This document shows, one piece after another, positions 25,351 through 34,661 of a DNA stretch of 34,927 bases. How positions within the stretch are numbered: the first letter of the stretch is position 1; the number at the start of each line of letters is the position of its first letter. Both the position numbers and the translations under genes were made by a program. The notes beneath the pieces were generated by a model. It was not told where the DNA came from. It was given only the letters and a program-made list of their open reading frames with translations, and ran no database searches. This DNA comes from Sphingobacteriaceae bacterium (GTDB lineage: Bacteria; Bacteroidota; Bacteroidia; Sphingobacteriales; Sphingobacteriaceae): positions 1-34,927 of the forward strand of contig CANHHZ010000001.1 in NCBI GenBank assembly GCA_947460275.1, given 5' to 3'.

Positions 25351-28185
25351 ATGAAAAATAAAATTCAATATATCATCAGTGCCTTAGCTTTAACCTTTAT
25401 ATTTGGTTACACTGCAAATGCACAAGTTACTGCCCAAAAAATTGGTGCAAATCCTACTAATATTTCTGCAAGTGCAGTGTTAGACATAGAAAGCACAAAC
25501 AAGGGGGTATTGTTCCCACGCATTGCCTTATCAGCAAATACCGACGCAACGACCATCGCCTCGCCAGCTACAGGCTTAACAGTTTATAATACTGCTACAG
25601 CGGGCACTTCTCCAAACAACGTAACCCCAGGTTACTATTATTGGAACGGCACCAAATGGACAAAAGTAGCTACCGAAGCCGAAGCAAGCAAATGGTCTTA
25701 TGAGGCCATAAACGCACGTGTTAAACTAAATAAACTTTCTAATGGTACAACCGATAGAGCAGGAGCTACAAGTTTTTCCATAACAGATGATAATGTTTTG
25801 CAAATTGGTGATATGACTAACCTGGCTAGCGCAGCATTGCCTGAAAGAGGCATTATTGTACGTAAAACTGGTAATGCTTCTATTACAAGTATTAGTGACG
25901 GGGGTATTTATAGCGTTTTCGAGAATCAAATTTATGGAGGTAATGTAAGTGGGGCTGCTACTTATAACGTTTTCGCAAAATCTCGTGGAAGTTTGGCAAG
26001 TCCAGCAGCAGTTCAAAATGGCGATTTGATTGGTGTTTTTGATTTTAGAGGATACTCCGGAACTGGGTTTGGAAATAGCGCACGAATAATGACAAGAGTT
26101 GAGGGTGCTGTTACGAGTACTTCTGTTCCTGTTTCATTTGAGTTTCACACAGTAGGTCCAGGTGAAACCTTGCCTTCTCAACGACTAAAAATTTCTAGCA
26201 ATGGTAATGTGGGTATTGGAGCGACTTCACCCGCTAATAAATTAGAAATTACCCAAGGTACAGCTGGTAATTCAGGCTTACGATTTACTAACTTGAATTC
26301 AACAAGCACTGCAACTACATCGGCTAGTAAAGTGCTAGGTTTGAACAGCACTGGAGATGTTATTTTAACTAACGTACCAGGAACACAAAATATTGTTTCT
26401 TTTTCAACCGCTACCCCAACTACTTCAGGAGTGATATTTACACCCAATACACCTAATGATCAGAGTGTAGTATATCAATCAGCTATTGATAATAGTTTAT
26501 GGACCTATAATGGAACAACTTATGTAACGTATACAGCGCCTGCTAGTACAGCATGGAATTTAGCCAATACCACCAATGATGCTGGAAGCAATAAAACAGC
26601 GAGTATTTGGAGAAGTGGAAGTGTAGGTATAGGTACTAATTCACCAACATCCTTATTCGCCAATACCAATACTCAAATTATTGGTTCAAATGCTCAAAGT
26701 TCAAGCAGTGCCACAGGTTTTTCGTGGACAAACACCAATGCGGGTTGGGCGGGTGCATTCTATTCTACTGGCGCATTTAACGGATTAAATGTAAAAGCTA
26801 CGGGAACCACGGCTTCTACTACAGTATTCGAAGCTGGTACAGGTATAACTTCTCAAAACGACAATGCTGGTGCAGGTGGTTCTACACCTATATTAAAAGT
26901 ACAAGGAAATAGTGTTGTGGGTATCAATAATACGGCACCAATAGCAACCTTAGATATCACAAATCCATTAAAAGCAACCACTAGTGCAAATGCAAATGCT
27001 CAGGTACTGAGATTATCCCGACCAACAACTTCAAGTTTAAAATGGGATAATATTGCTCAGTTTAATTTAGGGTCCTATTCTACCGCTATCGCTGCCAATT
27101 CTAGATTGGATTTGGCTTTAACAGATGGAGGAAACGCCACCACGCTTACCAATGTAATGACTTGGCAAGCCAATGGTAATGTGGGGATTAATAATACAGC
27201 CCCTAGTGCTCCTTTAGTAGTTCAAGGTGTAACAGGGACAGGGGCATTAAAACTAATTGCTCCTTCAGTTGGTGCTGGTGACAATTGGTGGATGGGATTT
27301 GGGCATGGAACTACTTCTACAGATGCCAATGATAGAGCTAGAATTGGTGTTGACATTGCAGCAGGAGGCCCTGGGCGTTTGTTTTTTACTACTGGCGCAG
27401 CTGGTGCACAAACTAGAGCGATGTTTATCGATGAAAGTCAGCGTGTGGGTATTGGCACATCATCACCTACAAGTAAATTAGAGGTAAGTACAGGTGTAAC
27501 TACTGCTAATAGTATAGTAAATGCTACGGGTAGTATTAACGATTTCTTACAATATAATGTTCAAAATACAAGTACAGGTACACAGGCTCAAAGTGGCTAT
27601 TCTGCCACAGCAAACAATGGAACTGCTACAACGGGTTTTGCTTGGTTGGGAATTAATAACTCCAACTTTAACTTCCCAACATCCTATAACATAGGAGGTG
27701 CTAATGATGTGTCATTTATAGGTAGTGGGCAAGATTTGTATGTAGCTAATGCAAACAATACCAAAAGCATTATTTTTAGTACGGGTAAAGCAACTACGCC
27801 ATTTTTTGGCGAACAAATGCGTATTTTGAATAATGGTAATGTGGGTATAGGAACGTCTTCACCAACATCAAGATTAGAAGTAGATGGTGCGGCAACCAAC
27901 AAAACCGCATTTAATGCAGCCGGGGGCACCACCATAGATTTTTCGAAAAGTAATTTGGCTTATACCACAGCAAATCCAGGTGCATTTACCTTGTCTAACT
28001 TAAAAGATGGCGGTACGTATACTTTAGCGGTACAAGGTACCACAGCAGCTACTGCAAGTTTTACTGCAACTGGCTTTACTTTTAAAAGCCCCAATAATGG
28101 CTTAACAGCTGCGGGTAAAGAGACCATTTATACCTTTATGGTCATGGGTACTTCTGTTTATTTTTACATGACCACAGGAATTTAA
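25351..28185 (+). CDS. Exported fibre protein with six VGIG-type repeats
   Basis: This 944-residue protein has a signal peptide ending TANAQ. An N-terminal module (about 27-110: KIGANPTNISASAVLDIES, KGVLFPRIAL, GYYYWNGTKWT) is homologous to that of the preceding gene. The body carries six copies of a GNVGIGTSSPTSKLEV-like repeat near residues 284, 422, 521, 608, 697 and 828, joined by Ser/Thr/Gly/Ala-rich segments. The same repeat is common in bacterial and phage fibre proteins, often before an S74 chaperone domain; no such domain is present here. The last ~90 residues form a beta domain comparable to the end of the upstream protein. No T9SS C-terminal domain is visible. It starts 51 bp after the previous stop, so co-transcription is likely. 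Confidence 0.78.
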   Translation: MKNKIQYIISALALTFIFGYTANAQVTAQKIGANPTNISASAVLDIESTNKGVLFPRIALSANTDATTIASPATGLTVYNTATAGTSPNNVTPGYYYWNGTKWTKVATEAEASKWSYEAINARVKLNKLSNGTTDRAGATSFSITDDNVLQIGDMTNLASAALPERGIIVRKTGNASITSISDGGIYSVFENQIYGGNVSGAATYNVFAKSRGSLASPAAVQNGDLIGVFDFRGYSGTGFGNSARIMTRVEGAVTSTSVPVSFEFHTVGPGETLPSQRLKISSNGNVGIGATSPANKLEITQGTAGNSGLRFTNLNSTSTATTSASKVLGLNSTGDVILTNVPGTQNIVSFSTATPTTSGVIFTPNTPNDQSVVYQSAIDNSLWTYNGTTYVTYTAPASTAWNLANTTNDAGSNKTASIWRSGSVGIGTNSPTSLFANTNTQIIGSNAQSSSSATGFSWTNTNAGWAGAFYSTGAFNGLNVKATGTTASTTVFEAGTGITSQNDNAGAGGSTPILKVQGNSVVGINNTAPIATLDITNPLKATTSANANAQVLRLSRPTTSSLKWDNIAQFNLGSYSTAIAANSRLDLALTDGGNATTLTNVMTWQANGNVGINNTAPSAPLVVQGVTGTGALKLIAPSVGAGDNWWMGFGHGTTSTDANDRARIGVDIAAGGPGRLFFTTGAAGAQTRAMFIDESQRVGIGTSSPTSKLEVSTGVTTANSIVNATGSINDFLQYNVQNTSTGTQAQSGYSATANNGTATTGFAWLGINNSNFNFPTSYNIGGANDVSFIGSGQDLYVANANNTKSIIFSTGKATTPFFGEQMRILNNGNVGIGTSSPTSRLEVDGAATNKTAFNAAGGTTIDFSKSNLAYTTANPGAFTLSNLKDGGTYTLAVQGTTAATASFTATGFTFKSPNNGLTAAGKETIYTFMVMGTSVYFYMTTGI

Positions 28186-28196
28186 TTTTACATCTA

Positions 28197-29075
28197 ATGA
28201 TCACAAAATTAAAATTGTTTCTAATTGTTGCTTTTTTCGCAATCGGTAACAGCATCAGCTATAGCCAAGTGGTAGGAACACCTTATATTTTACCCACAAA
28301 TAACCTAACAGTAGTTAATTTTATTTATACCGGGGCAGACCAACAATGGACAGTTCCAGCCGGTGTTACCGAAATATTTGTTGACATGGTGGGTGCACAA
28401 GGAGGTACACGTGGCGCTGTTCTTGGTGGTGCAGGTGGCAGAGTGAGGTGTAAAATTGCAGTCACGCCAGGTCAGATTTTGTATTTAACCGTTGGCGGGC
28501 AACCTACAACTGATGCTTCTGTATATGGTTTTGGTGGCAAAGGAGGGTATCATATTTCGTATCCGGCACAAAGAGCTATGGCAGGTGGTGGCTTAAGCGC
28601 CATTTCTACAGCTTTTCCGCTAACTCAGGCAAATGCTTTGGCTATTGCCGCAGGGGGTGGTGGCGCATCAGGTAATCCAAGTTTTAGTAGCGCAAGTGGT
28701 GGTGGCCTTACAGGTGGTAGCATATCTGGTGCTTACGGAGGTTCCTTGATAGGTGGAAAAGGTGCTACACAGTCTGCTGGTGGTGCAGCAGGAGTACCTT
28801 ACGACTCAAATTCAACAGTACCCACCCCTGGTATTGCACTTAGCGGCGGTAATGGAGGTATGATTAATCCAGGTGCTAGCTTAATGGGTTGGAATGGCGG
28901 CGGTGGTGGTGGCGCAGGATATTTTGGCGGCGGCGGCGGTGCTGGTGGTGGTAATGCGCAAGCTGGTGGCGGTGGCGGCTCTTCCTGGATCGATCCAGCT
29001 TATGTAACGGTGGGTTCTATAAATATGGGCAACCAAAACAACAATGGCCATGGTGTAATCAATATCTATTACTAG
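28197..29075 (+). CDS. Exported glycine-rich surface protein
   Basis: The 292-residue protein has a signal peptide ending SISYSQ and begins 11 bp after the preceding stop. The beta part (about 40-80) contains FIYTGADQQWTVPAGVTEIF. The rest is rich in Gly, with GGAGGRV, GAYGGSLIGGKGA and GGGGGAGYFGGGGGAGGG, ending GGGGGSSWIDP near residue 265. Gly-rich blocks of this kind in phage tail-tip adhesins and in the ALK/LTK receptors pack as polyglycine-II helices and bind partners. By analogy this could be the binding tip of the fibre made by the two upstream genes. That role is inference; a structural or matrix role is equally open. Confidence 0.72.
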   Translation: MITKLKLFLIVAFFAIGNSISYSQVVGTPYILPTNNLTVVNFIYTGADQQWTVPAGVTEIFVDMVGAQGGTRGAVLGGAGGRVRCKIAVTPGQILYLTVGGQPTTDASVYGFGGKGGYHISYPAQRAMAGGGLSAISTAFPLTQANALAIAAGGGGASGNPSFSSASGGGLTGGSISGAYGGSLIGGKGATQSAGGAAGVPYDSNSTVPTPGIALSGGNGGMINPGASLMGWNGGGGGGAGYFGGGGGAGGGNAQAGGGGGSSWIDPAYVTVGSINMGNQNNNGHGVINIYY

Positions 29076-29142
29076 GAACACTTGCTAATTCTTGAAATTC
29101 AAAGCGTAGTGCTATATTAATTACACTATACGAAATATAAAT

Positions 29143-31497
29143 ATGAAAAAAACACTTTTGCTTTTAATGTTTTGCTTAGTTTGGCTAGGCTTAAGGGCCC
29201 AATCGCCTATTTATATCAACGATGAATTTAGCATCAACGCTGGTTCGCCCGTGTTGTGGTATGGCGATGTAACGTTTGGTCCAAATGCAGTGGTTTACCT
29301 AGAAGATGGCGCTATTGCCACTTTTTATGGTAAAAACATGAGCATCAATGCAACAGCCAAATTTATTGCCTTACCAGGCAACAACCAAACAGGTACAGGG
29401 AAAATTGTTTTTAAACAAAATAACCCTATGGTTGCCAATTACCCGCAGCAGCAAACCTTAAATGGAGGTTATGGTACAGGCTCAAATCCCTCTTTTATCA
29501 ATATTGAAATCGACAATGCGCAAGGTGTTTCTTTAACAGGAAATGTACGTGTGGCCAATCAAGTAATATTTACACAAGGGCACCTTTATTTAAATAATTT
29601 TAATGTAGCATTGGCTGGCCAAGCTATATTTTACAATTACGATGTCAACAAACACGTAGTCACCAATGATACTGGTGTAATTACCAAAGAGGCCATGGCT
29701 ACCAACAATAGTTTCTTGTTCCCGATAAGCGTTGAGGGAGCTGATTATACCCCTGTAACGGTAACCAACAGTTCAGCTGCTAGAAATATCAGTGTACAAG
29801 TAAAAGATTATACCAACAGCACGGCCATCGAAACTACTTTTGCCAACAAAGGGATAGACAGAACTTGGCAAATAAGCAGCAACATCACGGGGCTAGCCAA
29901 AGTAAGTTTACAACACAACGCGGCAAACAACACCAATGGAAAAGGTACTAACCAAAGTTTGTTTAACAATGCTTTGTCTTATGTAAGCCAGCAATTAAGC
30001 TCAGGCGTATGGTCGCAAAGCTGTGCGGGTAACGATGGTGGTACGCCAATAAGTATCAATCAAGCTGATTTTACTTTGCCTGCAACAATAGACCCTACTG
30101 CATATTTTACTAAAACCACGGTTACTTGTGCCGATTTGTCGATTATAAAAACGGTAAATAGTACAACGCCAAAAGTAGGTGTGAACCTTACTTTTACCAT
30201 TACTGCTAAAAACTTGGGTGTGGTAGCGGCTACAGGCGTAGTGGTTACCGATATTTTGCCTAGCGGTTATACTTATGTAAGTAACAATCCAAGCGTGGGT
30301 GCTTACAACAGTAGTACCGGAATTTGGACAGTAGGTAACTTAGCTGTAAATGCATCTGCAACTTTAAACATAGTGGCTACGGTTAAAATAAGTGGTAATT
30401 ACGCAAATACAGCATCAGTTACAGGCGATCAGCAAGATTCAGATTTAACCAATAACTCTGCCACGGCTACACCAACACCAGATGCCTTACAAGCTAACCT
30501 AGGTATCACTAAAACAGTTGATGTGCAAAGTCCAGTAATGGGCGATAATGTGGTGTTTACCCTAACAGCAACTAATGCTGGTCCAGACAATGCAACCAAT
30601 GCCAGGGTGATAGATTTATTGCCAAGCGGATATACGTATGTTTCATCTACGGTTACTGCCGGAACTTACAACAACAGCACTGGTGTTTGGAGCATAGGTG
30701 CACTTGCCAATGGCGCAACGGCTAAACTAACGGTTACAGCTACTGTAAAAACATCAGGCGTGTATACCAACACAGCTAGCGTAACTGCCGACGAGTTGGA
30801 TCCAGTAGGTGGAAACAATACCGCATCTGTTACGCCAACACCAAATGCAGCATTGGTAAATTTAAGTATAGAAAAAACGGTGGCAATAGGTAAAGGAACC
30901 GCCATAGGCGATGAGTTTGATTATACCATTGTAGTAAAGAATATAGGTTCGCAGTTGGCTACTGGTATCAGTGCAACTGATGTAATGCCTTTAGGAATAA
31001 CTTATTTGGCTAGTAACGCAGGTTATGGAACCGCAACCTACAATACTGCTAATAAAACAGTGACTTGGAGTATAGGCAACTTAGCTGTAGGAGCAAGCAT
31101 TACGCTAACCATTAAAGCAAAAGCCGAAATGCCAGGGGTAATCACCAATACAGCAACGGTAACTAGCACACAACCTGATAGCGATAATGCAAACAATACT
31201 TCAATGGTTAAAAAGGAAGTTTTGGACCTCACTTTTCCAAATGTAATTACGCCAAATGGCGATGGTAAAAATGATGTGTTTAAAGTGTTAGGTTTAAATG
31301 CTTATCCAGAAAATTCAATGTCTATTTACAACCGTTGGGGCAATGAGGTATGGCGTAGCAGAGGTGCTACTTACCAAAACGAGTGGAGTGGTAATGGATT
31401 AAATGAAGGGACTTACTTCTACGTAATTAAACTAAAAGATAGAACCGGAACAATCAATACCGTTAACGGATGGGTAATGTTGTTGAAAGATAAATAA
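29143..31497 (+). CDS. DUF11-repeat adhesin with CHU_C / T9SS type B sorting domain
   Basis: The 784-residue protein has a signal peptide (MKKTLLLLMFCLVWLGLRAQ), then a ~300-residue unrecognised beta-rich region. Three DUF11 domains follow, at about 330-445, 451-565 and 571-690. Each has the pattern LPSGYTYVS, YNSSTGIWTVGNLAV and NTASVT. The end, from about 694, is a gliding-motility-associated C-terminal domain: FPNVITPNGDGKNDVFK, IYNRWGNEVW, WSGNGLNEGTYFYVI. This is a type B signal for export by the type IX secretion system. In Flavobacterium johnsoniae, type B cargo such as SprB needs a PorP/SprF-family partner, and such a gene follows here. Likely a cell-surface stalk or adhesin. DUF11 copies two and three are closely similar. 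Confidence 0.93.
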   Translation: MKKTLLLLMFCLVWLGLRAQSPIYINDEFSINAGSPVLWYGDVTFGPNAVVYLEDGAIATFYGKNMSINATAKFIALPGNNQTGTGKIVFKQNNPMVANYPQQQTLNGGYGTGSNPSFINIEIDNAQGVSLTGNVRVANQVIFTQGHLYLNNFNVALAGQAIFYNYDVNKHVVTNDTGVITKEAMATNNSFLFPISVEGADYTPVTVTNSSAARNISVQVKDYTNSTAIETTFANKGIDRTWQISSNITGLAKVSLQHNAANNTNGKGTNQSLFNNALSYVSQQLSSGVWSQSCAGNDGGTPISINQADFTLPATIDPTAYFTKTTVTCADLSIIKTVNSTTPKVGVNLTFTITAKNLGVVAATGVVVTDILPSGYTYVSNNPSVGAYNSSTGIWTVGNLAVNASATLNIVATVKISGNYANTASVTGDQQDSDLTNNSATATPTPDALQANLGITKTVDVQSPVMGDNVVFTLTATNAGPDNATNARVIDLLPSGYTYVSSTVTAGTYNNSTGVWSIGALANGATAKLTVTATVKTSGVYTNTASVTADELDPVGGNNTASVTPTPNAALVNLSIEKTVAIGKGTAIGDEFDYTIVVKNIGSQLATGISATDVMPLGITYLASNAGYGTATYNTANKTVTWSIGNLAVGASITLTIKAKAEMPGVITNTATVTSTQPDSDNANNTSMVKKEVLDLTFPNVITPNGDGKNDVFKVLGLNAYPENSMSIYNRWGNEVWRSRGATYQNEWSGNGLNEGTYFYVIKLKDRTGTINTVNGWVMLLKDK

Positions 31498-31499
31498 AA

Positions 31500-31540
31500 T
31501 TTAAGTCGAGCATGTTTTAAATCAATGTGCTCGACTTAAA
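31500..31540. repeat. Inverted repeat 1 after the adhesin gene
   Basis: Perfect 13-bp arms TTTAAGTCGAGCA (31500-31512) and TGCTCGACTTAAA (31528-31540) surround a 15-nt loop. No T run follows on the plus strand, so it is not a standard terminator. An mRNA 3' stabiliser or processing site is possible. Confidence 0.75.
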
Positions 31541-31551
31541 ATAGAATTAAA

Positions 31552-31587
31552 TTTTAGGCTGACCATTTTTGTGATCAGCCGCTAAAA
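31552..31587. repeat. Inverted repeat 2 between adhesin and porP/sprF-like gene
   Basis: TTTTAGGCTGA (31552-31562) pairs with TCAGCC (31575-31580) and TAAAA (31583-31587), leaving a 2-nt GC bulge. No T run follows. Confidence 0.6.
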
Positions 31588-31596
31588 CACCTCAAT

Positions 31597-31620
31597 GTCT
31601 ATCGTACAAACGGTATAGAC
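31597..31620. repeat. Inverted repeat 3 just before the porP/sprF-like gene
   Basis: GTCTAT and CGT (31597-31605) pair with ACG and ATAGAC (within 31610-31620), with a 2-nt bulge and an ACAA loop. The stem ends 16 nt before the start codon at 31637 and could affect translation of that gene. Confidence 0.5.
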
Positions 31621-31636
31621 TTTAAAATAGTTACAA

Positions 31637-32611
31637 ATGAAAAAATCGATACTCTTGTCCTTATTATTTTTGTTGTCTTTTTTTGCAAAAGCACAACAAG
31701 ATGCACAGTATAGCCAATATATGTTCAATGGCATTTACATCAATCCAGCTTATGCGGGTTACAAAGAAGAGCTCAACATGCATAGTTTTTACAGAAACCA
31801 ATGGGTTGGGATTAAGGGTTCGCCCAAAAGCATGTCCTTGGCTGTTGACGCTTCGTTAAATGAGGCCAACGTAGGTTTGGCTTTTCAGCTGGCCTCTGAT
31901 AGACTTGGTGCCCAAAACACAGTTTCTTTTTATGGTAACTATGCTTATCGCGTACGCTTGGGGAATTCTGAGGACACGCGTTTGGCTTTTGGAATTGGAG
32001 GAGGTTTAATCCAGCACAGTATTGATGGAAATAAGTTGTCGGCCATTGATTTAAACGATGCTAGTATTCCGGCAGGTTATAAAACTTCGCTATTGCCCGA
32101 TGCACGTGTAGGCATGTTTTTCTCTTCCGAAAAATGGTATGCAGGTGTTTCGGCCGATAATTTACTTGCCCAATACATGGTAAAGCAAAGTAACGATGAG
32201 GTTTACTATCCAACTCCAAAAGCACATTATTACCTTACTGCTGGTTTGTTATTGCCCATCAACGAAACCCTACAGCTTAAACCTTCTTTCTTGTTAAAAG
32301 ACGATAGGGGTGGGCCTAGTAGTTTAGATGTGAGCGCTTTCTTTCTAGTAGCAGATAAAATTTGGTTGGGTGGAAGTTACCGTACAGCCGTAAAATTGTA
32401 CGACAAATCATATTTGCAAAAAGACCTTGTACAAAAAAACTCTATAGTAGCCATGACTGAGTTTTTTGTTTCGCCTCAAGTTCGTTTCGGCTATGCTTTT
32501 GATTATAGCTTAACCAATATATCTGGTTATACAGGTGGTTCGCACGAAATTTCGGTGGGATTTTATATCAATAGAAAACAAGTAAGAATGCTTAGCCCAC
32601 GTTGCTTTTAA
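31637..32611 (+). CDS. PorP/SprF family T9SS-associated outer-membrane protein
   Basis: The 324-residue protein has a signal peptide ending SFFAKAQ. The family N-terminal signature DAQYSQYMFNGIYINPAYAG is followed by SFYRNQWVGIKGSPKS. The rest is amphipathic beta strands typical of a ~14-strand outer-membrane barrel. PorP is part of the T9SS attachment machinery. SprF homologues are dedicated partners that let particular type B cargo be exported and held at the surface, as SprF does for SprB. Here the gene follows a type B adhesin and precedes a PorE-like gene, so it is more likely the cargo-specific partner than the core PorP. The C-terminal RMLSPRCF is unremarkable. Confidence 0.92.
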   Translation: MKKSILLSLLFLLSFFAKAQQDAQYSQYMFNGIYINPAYAGYKEELNMHSFYRNQWVGIKGSPKSMSLAVDASLNEANVGLAFQLASDRLGAQNTVSFYGNYAYRVRLGNSEDTRLAFGIGGGLIQHSIDGNKLSAIDLNDASIPAGYKTSLLPDARVGMFFSSEKWYAGVSADNLLAQYMVKQSNDEVYYPTPKAHYYLTAGLLLPINETLQLKPSFLLKDDRGGPSSLDVSAFFLVADKIWLGGSYRTAVKLYDKSYLQKDLVQKNSIVAMTEFFVSPQVRFGYAFDYSLTNISGYTGGSHEISVGFYINRKQVRMLSPRCF

Positions 32612-32672
32612 TTAAATTTATAAACTATCAAAATTGATCTTTATATTTAATGTTATACTTGTTCCTATTTAA

Positions 32673-34625
32673 ATGAAAAATCTATCTAAATTTTTTTGCA
32701 CATGCGGTATAATACTATTGTCATTCTATACTTCACAAGCTCAATTTGTATTAAAAGAAGCTGATCAACAATTTGGTTTATACAATTTTGCAAATGCTGT
32801 AAAATTATATACCCAAGCCTATCAGCTTAAAAAAACTACTTATGCTGCCGAACAATTAGCCGAAAGCTACCGTTTGATTCGTGATTATAAACAAGCCGAA
32901 AGCTGGTATGCTATTTTAGTGCAAAGCGCTAGTACAAAACCTGCAACTTACAAATGGTATGCCGAAATGCTCAAAGCAAATGCAAAATACGCTGAAGCCA
33001 AAATAGCTTTTCAAAAATATGAAGCAGTCTTGGTTAAGGCTACACCTCAAGAGCTTAAACAAATTGATCTTTGGAAAGCTTCCTGCGATTCGGCTGTCAA
33101 ATGGATGAAAAACCCGAAACTTATTTCTATTTTAAATGAAACAAGTTTAAACTCTGCTCAGGCTGATTTTGGCGCTGTAGAATATCAAAATACCGTTGTT
33201 TTTACTTCAGATCGCTCATATGCTGACGTAAAACAACCCGAAAGTGCAAAACCATTTCTTAAATTTGATAAAGCTACCAAACTTCCCAACAAGAAAGTAT
33301 ATGGGTGGACTGGAAATGCATATTTGCAAATTTTCCAAAAAGATGGCAAACAAGACCAAATCTCTATTTTTAATTTAAAAGCTAAAGAAGATTTTCATGT
33401 GGGAACTCCTTCTTTTAGTGCCGATGGAAATGAGGTTTATTTTACGTTAACTCGTGTTCCTGAAAAAGTAGAACGTGTAAAAAAATCGGCAAGCACCATC
33501 AACGTAGAAATTTATTGCACTAAAAAAGTTAATGGCGCTTGGACTGAAGCTATACCTTTTCGCTATAACAGAAGCCAAAAATGGTCTGTGGCAGATCCAT
33601 TTTTAACACCCGATGGTAACACAATGTACTTCGTGTCTAATATGCCAGGAGGTAAGGGTGGCACAGATGTTTATTATTGCAAACGTAATGTAGATGGCAC
33701 ATGGGATGATGCTGTAAATTTAGAGGTGGTAAACACTTCAGGTAACGAGCGTAGTGTGGCGCTTGATGATCGCTACTTTTACTTCTCTACCGATGGACTT
33801 ATAAGCATGGGTGGTTTAGATATTTACAGAGCCAGGATAAAAGCAGGAACGTTGGGCAAAATTGAGAATTTAGGCTTCCCAATAAATTCTTCTCAAGATG
33901 ATTTTGCCTACAGCTTAACGAGTTCAAAAAAACGATTTCTCTCCTCTAACCGTGAAGGTGGTTTGGGTAGCGACGATATTTACAGTTATATCGATACAGA
34001 AAAAATAACTATTCCTTTCAAGAGCCAAATTTTTGATAAAGAGACGCATTTGCCATTAGCCAACGCGGTAATCACTTTGTCTAAAAACAATACGGATGTA
34101 AAAATTCAAACCGATGAAAACGGAAAGTATAAATTAGCCTTAGATGAAGATACTGATTATAATTTATTGGTAGATAAAACAAATTATGTGAGTTTAGGGA
34201 CTAAAATTTCTACAAAAAAAGTGGACATAGATAGTGTGATGAAACTTGATCTTGCTTTAGAAAAAATTGTAATTGAGAAACCAATTGTATTGGACAACAT
34301 TTATTACGATTTTGCAAAAGCGAACATAAGGCCAGATGCAGCTAAAGAATTGGATAAGTTGGTTAAAATTTTGAAAGAAAATCCAACCATTTGGATCGAA
34401 TTGTCAGCGCACACTGATGTACAAGGAAATGAGAAATATAATCAGTGGTTATCAGAGCTGAGAGCAGTTTCTGCTGTAAAATATATTGTAAATAATGGAA
34501 TAGATAAAAGCAGAATACAAGCCAAAGGCTACGGCGAAAGCAAGCCAGTTGATCTTTCTAAGAAATGTACAATTATCCAAAATCAGCGCAACAGACGCAC
34601 TGAATTTAAAATAGTAAAACAGTAA
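32673..34625 (+). CDS. PorE-like protein: TPR, PD40 propeller, carboxypeptidase-regulatory and OmpA domains
   Basis: The 650-residue protein has a signal peptide (MKNLSKFFCTCGIILLSFYTSQAQ). TPR-like helices come first (about 25-140: YNFANAVKLYTQAYQLKK, AKYAEAKIAFQKYE), then a PD40/WD40-like propeller (about 165-400: TPSFSADGNEVYFT, DPFLTPDGNTMYFVSN). A carboxypeptidase-regulatory-like domain spans about 445-530, and an OmpA C-terminal peptidoglycan-binding domain 536-650 (YYDFAKANIRPDA, SAHTDVQGN, GYGESKP, NRRTEF). This is the domain order of Porphyromonas gingivalis PorE, which ties the T9SS to the cell wall. With the PorP/SprF-like neighbour it probably anchors the adhesin exporter. It is the last gene of the operon, before a strong terminator. 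It could be a cargo-specific paralogue rather than core PorE. Confidence 0.93.
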   Translation: MKNLSKFFCTCGIILLSFYTSQAQFVLKEADQQFGLYNFANAVKLYTQAYQLKKTTYAAEQLAESYRLIRDYKQAESWYAILVQSASTKPATYKWYAEMLKANAKYAEAKIAFQKYEAVLVKATPQELKQIDLWKASCDSAVKWMKNPKLISILNETSLNSAQADFGAVEYQNTVVFTSDRSYADVKQPESAKPFLKFDKATKLPNKKVYGWTGNAYLQIFQKDGKQDQISIFNLKAKEDFHVGTPSFSADGNEVYFTLTRVPEKVERVKKSASTINVEIYCTKKVNGAWTEAIPFRYNRSQKWSVADPFLTPDGNTMYFVSNMPGGKGGTDVYYCKRNVDGTWDDAVNLEVVNTSGNERSVALDDRYFYFSTDGLISMGGLDIYRARIKAGTLGKIENLGFPINSSQDDFAYSLTSSKKRFLSSNREGGLGSDDIYSYIDTEKITIPFKSQIFDKETHLPLANAVITLSKNNTDVKIQTDENGKYKLALDEDTDYNLLVDKTNYVSLGTKISTKKVDIDSVMKLDLALEKIVIEKPIVLDNIYYDFAKANIRPDAAKELDKLVKILKENPTIWIELSAHTDVQGNEKYNQWLSELRAVSAVKYIVNNGIDKSRIQAKGYGESKPVDLSKKCTIIQNQRNRRTEFKIVKQ

Positions 34626-34661
34626 ACCACCCTTCCATTGGTTAATTTTGTTTAAATTAAG

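Noticed and set aside
23380..29075. Fibre genes as a remnant prophage
   Set aside because: All three have Sec signal peptides, and no capsid, terminase, portal, integrase or lysis gene is in the window; the neighbours are T9SS genes.
31500..31540. Hairpin after the adhesin gene as an intrinsic terminator
   Set aside because: No T run follows on the plus strand and the next gene is functionally linked, so full termination is unlikely.
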